Positions 47,884-54,979 of a stretch of 64,000 nt of DNA are shown in pieces. Origin of the DNA: Pararhizobium gei (lineage in GTDB: Bacteria; Pseudomonadota; Alphaproteobacteria; Rhizobiales; Rhizobiaceae); NCBI RefSeq assembly GCF_029223885.1, contig NZ_CP119409.1, forward strand, positions 832,001-896,000. The letters run 5' to 3'. The position numbers and the translations under genes are program-made. The notes below the pieces were generated by a model that did not search any database, had not been told where the DNA came from, and saw nothing but the letters and a program-made list of their open reading frames with translations. Every line of letters starts with the position of its first letter. Position 1 is the stretch's first letter.

Positions 47884-48752
47884 AAACCGCAGCGGTCATC
47901 GGCGCGCGATCGATGCTGGGCAGTCAATTGACCGCGCAGTTGGCAGATCGCGGCGTCACGGTCTTCAAGGTGGGTCGGTCGGCCGCCAATGACGACGTTC
48001 ATTTCGATCTCAGGCAGGCGGAAGCCGATGTACCCGGCGGTCTCTCCGCCGATGTCGTCTTCCATTGCGGCGCCAGTTTTGCCGGAGACGACAGCGAAGG
48101 CATCCGGACGAACTTCACCGAAAACGCATCAAGCGCTCTCGGCGTCGCGGATCTGGCGAAAGCAATGGGTGCAGGCACGCTCATCTATGCGGGCTCGGTG
48201 TTTTCAAACCCGAGCACCGACAATTTCACCTCCTACGGCCTGACGAAAGCCATTGCCGAGCAGGTCCTCGAATGGACCATCGCCCGGCAGGGCGGGCGGT
48301 TTTGCAGCCTGCGCCTGCCGCAACTCTACGATGTCGAGGGCCGGTGCTGCGCGCATCAACCCTGGTTCGGCCGTATCATCGCCTATGCGTCGCGCGGGCA
48401 GAATATGCGCATGCCGCGCTCGCAAGGTCCGCGCAATTTTCTGCATGTGCGCGACGCCGCCAGCCTTATGATCCGTGCGGCTGACAGTGCGGTCAGGGGC
48501 GTGCTGGATATCGCGCATCCGCAATCGCTGACGGTGGATGCTATCGCTGAGATGGCCTACGAGATTTTCGGGCAGGGTGGCAAGGTGGTGATCGCGCAGG
48601 AAAAGACACCGTTCCGCGCCATTCATTTTCCCGATGGCGGCGAAGCCTTCCGGCGGCTTGATCTCGTGCCGATGGTAGAAATGCACGAGGGCATCCGCAT
48701 GATCAGGGATGCCGGTACGGCAGGGGCTTTCGGGCCGATGGATCTGTCATGA
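47880..48752 (+). CDS. NAD(P)-dependent sugar epimerase/reductase (SDR)
   Basis: 290 residues with a Rossmann N-terminus (VIGARSMLGSQLTAQLA), YAGSVFSNPS and SYGLTKAIAE (Tyr-Lys pair), and GPRNFLHVRDAA typical of nucleotide-sugar epimerases and 4-ketoreductases. A 4-ketoreductase that finishes the CDP-4-keto-6-deoxysugar is otherwise missing from the locus, and this gene is the best candidate. That assignment is an inference from context. Confidence 0.82.
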   Translation: MKTAAVIGARSMLGSQLTAQLADRGVTVFKVGRSAANDDVHFDLRQAEADVPGGLSADVVFHCGASFAGDDSEGIRTNFTENASSALGVADLAKAMGAGTLIYAGSVFSNPSTDNFTSYGLTKAIAEQVLEWTIARQGGRFCSLRLPQLYDVEGRCCAHQPWFGRIIAYASRGQNMRMPRSQGPRNFLHVRDAASLMIRAADSAVRGVLDIAHPQSLTVDAIAEMAYEIFGQGGKVVIAQEKTPFRAIHFPDGGEAFRRLDLVPMVEMHEGIRMIRDAGTAGAFGPMDLS

Positions 48753-49744
48753 CGGAGGGTGTGCCGGGAGCGTCGGCAGCGCCAATCACCGTCGTCGTCA
48801 CGGCCGTGGGAGCGCTGATCGGCCAGGGGATCATCACCTCGCTGCGCAAGGTGGGGCTGACCGTCCGGGTTATCGGCGTCGATCGCAATGCCGGCGGCAT
48901 CGGTCCCTATTGGTGCGACGGTTTCCGTGCCAAGCCTGCCGTCGATGAGGGCTCGCACGAGTACCTCGATTTCTGGATGCGGCTGATAGAGGACGAAAAG
49001 GTCGATCTTGTCCTGCCGGGCCTGGAATCCGACGTGCTGTTCTTCAGCCGGAACCGCGCTGCTTTCGCCGATCTCAGTGCGCGCATCGTTCTCAACAATC
49101 CGGCGCTTGTCGAACTGGCGCAGGACAAATGGGATTTCGGCGCAGAACTCGCGCGGCTTGGCTTTCCGGTCATTCCCGCGCGTCTCCAAGGAAGCTGGGC
49201 GGAGTGCGCAGCGGAATTTGGCGCGCCGCTCCTGCTCAAGCCGCGCCGGGGCAATGGCTCGCGGGGGATCGCGGTGCTGAGGGACGAGGTGGATTTCGAC
49301 TACTGGAGCCGCAAAGCGAAAGACGCTTTCATGATCCAGAAATTCATCGGCAGCGACGAGCAGGAGTTTACCGTCGGCGCCTTCGGCTTCGGCGACGGCA
49401 CGGCGCTGCCGCCAATCGTCTTTCGCCGCACGCTTTCGGTCGCCGGCAACACGCAATATGCCGAGGTGGTCGACCATCCCGTGCTGGCCACGATTGTCGA
49501 GAAGATGGCGGCGCTCTTCAAACCGGTCGGCCCGACGAACTACCAGTTCCGCATGGACGGCGAGACACCCTATCTGCTGGAAATCAATCCGCGCTTTTCC
49601 TCCAGCACGTCGCTGCGCGCCGCCTTCGGCTACAACGAGGCGGCGATGGCGGTCGAGTGGTATCTGCATGGCCGCAAACCGGCGCCACCGCAGATCACGC
49701 CCGGGCGTGGCTGGCGTTACTATGAGGATTATGTGGTGCGATGA
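48749..49744 (+). CDS. ATP-grasp ligase, carbamoyl-phosphate-synthase-like
   Basis: 331 residues. Pre-ATP-grasp Rossmann N-terminus (VTAVGALIGQGIITSL, VIGVDRNAGGIG), ATP-binding LLLKPRRGNGSRGI, IQKFIGSDEQEFTVG and metal-binding YLLEINPRFSSSTSLR. The family forms an acyl-phosphate and joins a carboxylate to an amine or similar. In a glycan locus it may acylate or amidate a sugar with an amino acid. ATGA overlaps on both sides. Confidence 0.87.
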   Translation: MTEGVPGASAAPITVVVTAVGALIGQGIITSLRKVGLTVRVIGVDRNAGGIGPYWCDGFRAKPAVDEGSHEYLDFWMRLIEDEKVDLVLPGLESDVLFFSRNRAAFADLSARIVLNNPALVELAQDKWDFGAELARLGFPVIPARLQGSWAECAAEFGAPLLLKPRRGNGSRGIAVLRDEVDFDYWSRKAKDAFMIQKFIGSDEQEFTVGAFGFGDGTALPPIVFRRTLSVAGNTQYAEVVDHPVLATIVEKMAALFKPVGPTNYQFRMDGETPYLLEINPRFSSSTSLRAAFGYNEAAMAVEWYLHGRKPAPPQITPGRGWRYYEDYVVR

Positions 49745-50430
49745 TCGCCATCATTTCCGATATTCACGGCAATCTGCCGGCACTGCGGGCGGTGCTCGAC
49801 AGGATCGATACGTTCGGTTGCCGCACCGTCGTCTCGCTGGGCGATGTCGTCGGGTATTATGCCGAGCCCGGCCCCTGTATCGACCTGCTGCGCGAACGCG
49901 GGATCGTCAATATTCTTGGCAATCACGATCATTACATCGTCAGCGGCGAGGGCTGTCCGCGCTCGAAACTTGTCTCGGATATCACCGAGTATCAGCGCGG
50001 GATCATCTCGGCGGATCAGGTTTCCTGGCTTGCGCAATCGCGCCGCTATCTTGTCGATGGCAGCACCTGGTTCATGCATGGCGGATTGCTCGACCCTGTC
50101 GACCAATATCTCTATTCGATCTCACAGGCCGATATTCCCCCGGAGGCGGATACGCTGTTTGCCGGGCACACGCATGTGCAGGTGCTTCTCGATGTCCATG
50201 GCAAGACTTTCTGCAATCCGGGCGCCGTCGGCCAGCCACGCGACGGCGATCCGCGTGCCGCCTTTGCTGTCGTCACGGATGGCCGCATCGAACTGCAGCG
50301 TGTTGCCTACGATATCGATGGGACGGCCTTTCGGATGAAGCAGGCCGGATTTCCCGCCAGATGTTACGAAAATCTCTATATCGGCGCGCAGATTGGTGGC
50401 CGAATCGACCGGATCACGCTGGCTGAGTGA
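49741..50430 (+). CDS. YfcE/MJ0936-like metallophosphoesterase
   Basis: 229 residues with the full dinuclear site: IISDIHGNLPAL, LGDVVGY, LGNHDHY, FMHGG, GHTHVQ, then CNPGAVGQPRDGD. Cleaves phosphomono- or diesters of unknown substrate. Last of the five ATGA-linked genes, so it probably acts on a phosphorylated intermediate or side product of the pathway. Confidence 0.88.
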   Translation: MIAIISDIHGNLPALRAVLDRIDTFGCRTVVSLGDVVGYYAEPGPCIDLLRERGIVNILGNHDHYIVSGEGCPRSKLVSDITEYQRGIISADQVSWLAQSRRYLVDGSTWFMHGGLLDPVDQYLYSISQADIPPEADTLFAGHTHVQVLLDVHGKTFCNPGAVGQPRDGDPRAAFAVVTDGRIELQRVAYDIDGTAFRMKQAGFPARCYENLYIGAQIGGRIDRITLAE

Positions 50431-50544
50431 CGCGTGGGGGGCAGTTATCGCCACTTTCTCCGGAGGGGGGTAAGCATCTCCGGCTGCGGGCTTCGTGGCG
50501 CAAGCAATAGAAATTCATCTGCAACAAATGTCCGCCCGACGGAA

Positions 50545-51309
50545 TCAAACCGGGTCCGGCAGGCGGACGCAGTATCCGCCCGGCGAGGAGGCGAGCACCA
50601 GCTTGCCGTTGATCACCGGATCGACTTCAAAACTGTCCGTTTCCTTCAGGTAATCGTTGAGCGCGCTCAACGGCTCGTCGCCGCTGAACCAGATCTTGGA
50701 CCGCTTTTTCGGTGCGTTTTCGGCTGTCACATGGGCTGCGGCGGTGTCGGCGACGACGAGATAGCAGCCGGGGGTGACGAGTGGCCCGTAGGCGCGGCAT
50801 TCGGCCAGCACATGGCTGTAGGAATGGTCGCTGTCCAGCACCACCATGACCCTTGCGCCATCAGGGATGAGGTCACGCACGGCCTGTAAAGTGCTGTCAT
50901 CGACGGAGCCGCCCTCGATGAGGGCGATGCGGCTTGTCATCGGGTGGGTCTCGATCGCCTCGCGATTATGGGCGCGGATATCGATATCGACGCCGATCAC
51001 CTTGCCCTGATCCTTGCCGGTCATGGCGAGCAGCGATGCCATGAAGATCATGGAGCCGCCGCGTGCGACGCCGGTTTCGATGATGATGTCGGGCCGGGTG
51101 TTCCAGATGACTTCCTGGGTGGCCATGATATCGGCGGGCAGCTGGATAATCGGCACGCCCATCCAGCTCCAGAGATAGGAGTAGTCATAGGTGTCGAGCG
51201 CCAGCATCGTATCGATCGACTGCTTGAAGACCTCTGTGTCGCGGCCAAGCGCAAGGCACATGTCGCGTTTATGCGCTTCGAATTCCTGGCGGTCGTCTTT
51301 GACTGTCAT
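50545..51309 (-). CDS. CmcI/rhamnosyl O-methyltransferase family protein
   Basis: 254 residues from MTVKDDRQ. SAM-type Rossmann fold: IIIETGVARGGSMIFMASLL, VIGVDIDIRAHN, VMVVLDSDHSYSHVLAE (metal-binding Asp/His), YLVVADTAAAH. The family is named for cephalosporin hydroxylase CmcI but includes mycobacterial rhamnosyl O-methyltransferases, so sugar O-methylation is the likely role. Forms a minus-strand unit with the aminotransferase and glycosyltransferase upstream, 64 bp away. Confidence 0.85.
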   Translation of the reverse strand: MTVKDDRQEFEAHKRDMCLALGRDTEVFKQSIDTMLALDTYDYSYLWSWMGVPIIQLPADIMATQEVIWNTRPDIIIETGVARGGSMIFMASLLAMTGKDQGKVIGVDIDIRAHNREAIETHPMTSRIALIEGGSVDDSTLQAVRDLIPDGARVMVVLDSDHSYSHVLAECRAYGPLVTPGCYLVVADTAAAHVTAENAPKKRSKIWFSGDEPLSALNDYLKETDSFEVDPVINGKLVLASSPGGYCVRLPDPV

Positions 51310-51373
51310 ATGTGTAAACGCCTTTGTCTTTCCGATTGTCTGCCCGACCGGCCGGCGGGATCGCAGTCTCGTT

Positions 51374-52537
51374 TCAAGCGGATTTCGCCAGATAGGGTTT
51401 GTCGGTCGCCGCCGATGTGCGGCTTGCGACAAGGTTCACGATGACATCCGTCACACGGCCGATCTCGTCCTCGGTCATATCGTGATAGCTGGGCAGGTTG
51501 ATGGCCCGCTCGGGAATATCCCAGGCATGGATGTTGCTGCGCCTGTCGTCGAACATCGGCAGGCTGGTCAGGGGGTGGAAGAAGACCCGTGCATCAATAT
51601 TGGCGTCGCTGAAAGCCTGTTGCAGAATGTCCCTTGTTATTCCCATGCCGCGATCGAACACCGCTGTCGGCATCCAGGCGCCATTCACCGTGCCGGGAAC
51701 TTGGGGGTTGAGCGAAATGCCGTCAAAGCTGCCCAGTCGTGCGGCGTAGCTTGCGAGGATCTCGCGCTTGCGCGCCGTCAGCGCCTCGATCCGTTCCATC
51801 TGGCCGCAGCCAAGGGCCGCCTGGATGTTCGACATCTTGTATTTGAAGCCGATCTCATCCGGCCAGAACTGCTTCGTCTGGTTCCGTGCCCGGCCGTGAT
51901 TGGAGAGCGTCAAGACTTTTTCATAAAGTGCGGCGTCGCTGGTGACGAACATGCCGCCTTCGCCTGTCGTGAGCGTCTTGGTGCCGTGGAACGAGAAGGT
52001 GCCGAACAACCCCATCGAGCCCGCCCGCCGACCTTTCCAGACGGAACCGATGGCTTCGGCCGCGTCCTCGATCACCGGAATGCCGTGGCGCAGGCCGATG
52101 TCCAGAAGCCGGTCCATGTCGCAAAGATTGCCGTAAATATGGGTGGCAATAATCGCCCGGGTCTTCGGCGTGATGTGCCGCTCGACATCCGCCGGATCTA
52201 TGCACCAGCTGTGAGGGAGGATATCCAAGAAAACCGGGGTCGCGCCGAGGTGGACGATGGGCGCTACCGTTGCGATCCAGTTAGTGTCGGCGAGAATGAC
52301 CTCGTCGCCATCGCCAATGCCAAGTGCGGCCAGGCCCATATGCATGGCGCCGGTGCAGCTGGACGTCGCGATGGCATGACCGGCGCCGAGATGCGCAGCG
52401 AAATCCTTCTCGAACCGGACGATATAGTCGTAGCAGCGTTCTCCCCAGCCATTGGCGGCGGCATCCGTCGCATAGGCGACTTCAAGCTCCGTGATCGACG
52501 GCTTGGTGTAGGAAATGCGGGGTAGGTGCCCGCTCAT
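51374..52537 (-). CDS. DegT/DnrJ/EryC1/StrS sugar aminotransferase
   Basis: 387 residues. PLP-binding TSSCTGAMHMGLAALGIG, VIEDAAEAIGS, and Schiff-base Lys in FHGTKTLTTGEGGM. The family aminates keto-sugar nucleotides at C3 or C4, for example perosamine synthases. The substrate could be the CDP-4-keto-6-deoxysugar from RfbG or another keto sugar. The ATG overlaps the stop of the glycosyltransferase gene (ATGA). Confidence 0.9.
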   Translation of the reverse strand: MSGHLPRISYTKPSITELEVAYATDAAANGWGERCYDYIVRFEKDFAAHLGAGHAIATSSCTGAMHMGLAALGIGDGDEVILADTNWIATVAPIVHLGATPVFLDILPHSWCIDPADVERHITPKTRAIIATHIYGNLCDMDRLLDIGLRHGIPVIEDAAEAIGSVWKGRRAGSMGLFGTFSFHGTKTLTTGEGGMFVTSDAALYEKVLTLSNHGRARNQTKQFWPDEIGFKYKMSNIQAALGCGQMERIEALTARKREILASYAARLGSFDGISLNPQVPGTVNGAWMPTAVFDRGMGITRDILQQAFSDANIDARVFFHPLTSLPMFDDRRSNIHAWDIPERAINLPSYHDMTEDEIGRVTDVIVNLVASRTSAATDKPYLAKSA

Positions 52538-53661
52538 GCCGCTTTGCCGTCCGCGTCGCGCAATGTGCCGCCACACATGAGACCAACAGGCGCCATCATA
52601 TGGCGGGCGATCTTGAAAAACTCCAGAGGGGTTTGCGCGCCACCGAGAAAGCGGTCCACCAGCAGGGCGCCGTCATGCAGGCCGCGACGGCTGTCCACCG
52701 GCCTGGTGTCATGGAATTCGGGCCGGAAGAAAGGTGCGAGGCGTCCGCCATCGAAGACGGTCAGCGCCGCGTAATAAGCGTTGCCCTTGGCGACATAGTT
52801 TTCGCGGGTCTTTTCCATCATGCAGTCGATCATGACAGCGCGAACGAAGGCCTCGCCGGCACCGGTCCATTCGGACTGAAGCTCGCGCAGGACATGGAAC
52901 TGCACTTCGGCGACCGCGCCGGCAAGGCCGAGACCGGAATGAAAGGGGAAATTCCATGGGTGAAGCGGGGGCTCGGCGATGTACGGCACGGTGCCGATCG
53001 CCGACATCGGCCGGGGGCTGAAGGCGAGATCATTGGCAAACAGCAGAACTTTCGCGGCCCATTCATATTGCGGAACCGGCGTCGACCAGTCCTGTGGCTT
53101 CGGCATTTGCAGCAGCGCATCGATCAGCGAGCGCCGGATCGCCGCATGATAGAGGCCGAACGGCATTTTCGGGCTGTTCAGGCTGCCTTCCCAGTAGAAG
53201 AACGTCTTGAGCATCGCAGTCTTGTCGAGTGTCTCCACCTGGTAGCTTGCCGGAATGGCAACCGAGGCCGCCTTTCCGGGCACGGCTTGTCCGTCGATCT
53301 GGAAGGCGTTCCAAGCTAGGGCATCGACGCCCGGCGAACTGGTTTCCAGGAAAGAAAGCATGATGGGAAGGTCGCGTTCCAGCACGTCACCCGGCTTAAT
53401 CAATGTCGCCCAGTCGCCGCTGGTGGCTTCAAGCGCCCGGTACCATAGCAATTGTCGCGAAATTCCATCTTCCGCATCCCGAATTTTTAGCCGTGCGTCC
53501 GCCGCAGCGAGCCCTGACACTTCAGCCGAAGGCTGCAGAGCTGAAGGCTTGGCGAGAACGATCTCGATATCTGCGAGAGGATTTTCAAGGAGCGAGGTCA
53601 GCAGCGGGAAAACATCCTGCGCGCCGGCGTCCAGGGGAATGCAGATCGAGAGCTTGGTCAT
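52534..53661 (-). CDS. Divergent GT2-like glycosyltransferase without DXD
   Basis: 375 residues from MTKLS. GT-A-like N-terminus LSICIPLDAGAQDVFPLL, but the position of the metal-binding DXD is occupied by LIKPGDVLERD. The downstream module FFYWEGSLNSPKMPFGLYHA matches the glycosyltransferase at 43046 (FFxWxG...PxMxFGxYHxA). It is either a metal-independent or changed glycosyltransferase, or an inactive partner. First gene of the minus-strand unit. Confidence 0.75.
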   Translation of the reverse strand: MTKLSICIPLDAGAQDVFPLLTSLLENPLADIEIVLAKPSALQPSAEVSGLAAADARLKIRDAEDGISRQLLWYRALEATSGDWATLIKPGDVLERDLPIMLSFLETSSPGVDALAWNAFQIDGQAVPGKAASVAIPASYQVETLDKTAMLKTFFYWEGSLNSPKMPFGLYHAAIRRSLIDALLQMPKPQDWSTPVPQYEWAAKVLLFANDLAFSPRPMSAIGTVPYIAEPPLHPWNFPFHSGLGLAGAVAEVQFHVLRELQSEWTGAGEAFVRAVMIDCMMEKTRENYVAKGNAYYAALTVFDGGRLAPFFRPEFHDTRPVDSRRGLHDGALLVDRFLGGAQTPLEFFKIARHMMAPVGLMCGGTLRDADGKAA

Positions 53662-53725
53662 GGCTTGGCCTCGTGACATCGGATGCCTCGCCACCCTGAC
53701 TTGAGACGGCGATGTGCGACATGGT

Positions 53726-53805
53726 CACATCGGCAGGCAAGCAATCTCCGGCCTGGAGGAGGGTGCGGTCCTGTCTCCCGGCCGAGGTCGTTGCCTGCCG
53801 ATGTG
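53726..53805. other. Long inverted repeat (15-bp arms) between cyd operon and glycan genes
   Basis: CACATCGGCAGGCAA (53726-53740) is perfectly complementary to TTGCCTGCCGATGTG (53791-53805). Partial CTCCGGCC/GGCCGAGG pairing lies inside the 50-nt centre. It lies 53 bases after the DUF2474 stop and 64 bases before the glycosyltransferase start, both on the minus strand. It may be a terminator-like structure or part of a small RNA; there is no T-tract. Confidence 0.55.
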
Positions 53806-53858
53806 TGACTGAGACGTAGCGTGGGAAACTTGAGCGAGGCTTTGCAGGTTGCGACCGG

Positions 53859-53975
53859 TCAGGTGCCGAGCCAGAATTTGATGACCAGGCCGAGAACCGT
53901 GACGGCCGCGACGCCCATTGCCCACAGGCCGGCGAACCAGAGAAGCTTTTTCGGCAGGCTGTTTTGCGTCGGCAT
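53859..53975 (-). CDS. DUF2474 family micro-subunit of cytochrome bd/CIO
   Basis: 38 residues: polar MPTQNSLPKK then one membrane helix (LLWFAGLWAMGVAAVTVLGL) and FWLGT. The ATG overlaps the cydB stop by one base (TGATG). Short single-helix proteins of this kind follow cydB in proteobacteria and, like CydX, are thought to stabilise the haem sites of the oxidase. Short enough to be easily missed. Confidence 0.8.
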   Translation of the reverse strand: MPTQNSLPKKLLWFAGLWAMGVAAVTVLGLVIKFWLGT

Positions 53976-54979
53976 CAGTGATAGCCCTCCTCCGGGTCGA
54001 TCTTGCCGCGAAATACCCAATAGGCATAGCCCGTATAGATCAGGATAACAGGAACCAGCACCACGGCGCCCGCGAGCAGGAAGGCGAGGCTCGAATCCGG
54101 CGCGGCGGCGTCCCAGATGGTGACGGACGGCGGGACGATGAAGGGATAGAAGCTGATGCCGATGCCGGCATAGCCGAGGATGAAGAGGCCGAGCGCCGCC
54201 AGAAAAGGCATTGTGTCCCGCTTGTCGCGGATGCCCGTGAGCAACAGAATGATGCAGCCGACCACCAGAAGCGGGACGATGACGCTGAAGACGGCGGTTG
54301 GCCAGCTAAACCAGCGCTGCAGATATTGGGGCTCAAGGAACGGCGTCCAGAGGCTAACGACGCCCATCGCCGCGACGGTGGCGAAACAAGCGCGAAGGGC
54401 GATTCGGCGAGCCCGTTCATTCAGGTCTCCGCTGGTCTTCATCACCAGCCAGGTTGCGCCAAGCAACCCGTAGCCGATGACGACCGCCAGGCCAGTGGCG
54501 ACCGAAAACGGTGTCAGCCAGTCCCACCATGCGCCGGCATAGGCGCGATTGACGACCGGAATGCCCTGTACCAGCGCGCCCAGCGCGACACCTTGGGAGA
54601 AGCCGGCAAGGACAGAGCCGCCCGCAAACGACCAGTTCCACAGGAACTCGCCGCGTTTTGTTCTCCAGCGATATTCAAAGGCGACGCCTCGAAAGATCAG
54701 GCCGAGCAGCATGGCGATGATCGGTGCGTACAGGGCGGGCAGGATCGTTGCATAGGCCAGCGGAAACACGGCCATCAGCCCGCCACCGCCCAGCACCAGC
54801 CATGTCTCGTTGCCGTCCCAGACGGGCGCGACCGAATTCATCATCACGTCGCGATCGCGCTTTTCCGGAAAGAACGGAAACAGAATGCCGATGCCGAGGT
54901 CGAAGCCGTCGAGGATAACATAGGCAAGAACCGCAAAGGCGATGATGCCGGCCCAGATGAAGGGAAGATCAATGGCCAT
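53975..54979 (-). CDS. cydB: Cytochrome bd-type quinol oxidase subunit II
   Basis: 334 residues, eight to nine membrane helices. The N-terminus IWAGIIAFAVLAYVILDGFDLG-IGILFPFF and WDGNETWLVLGGGGLMAVFP are diagnostic of CydB/CioB. Coupled to subunit I, whose last codons overlap its start by 11 bases. Confidence 0.95.
   Translation of the reverse strand: MAIDLPFIWAGIIAFAVLAYVILDGFDLGIGILFPFFPEKRDRDVMMNSVAPVWDGNETWLVLGGGGLMAVFPLAYATILPALYAPIIAMLLGLIFRGVAFEYRWRTKRGEFLWNWSFAGGSVLAGFSQGVALGALVQGIPVVNRAYAGAWWDWLTPFSVATGLAVVIGYGLLGATWLVMKTSGDLNERARRIALRACFATVAAMGVVSLWTPFLEPQYLQRWFSWPTAVFSVIVPLLVVGCIILLLTGIRDKRDTMPFLAALGLFILGYAGIGISFYPFIVPPSVTIWDAAAPDSSLAFLLAGAVVLVPVILIYTGYAYWVFRGKIDPEEGYH

Noticed and set aside
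38839..53661. Horizontal acquisition island with mobile genes
   Set aside because: No integrase, transposase, tRNA end or attachment repeat seen, and base composition appears similar to neighbours; transfer cannot be supported from the sequence alone.
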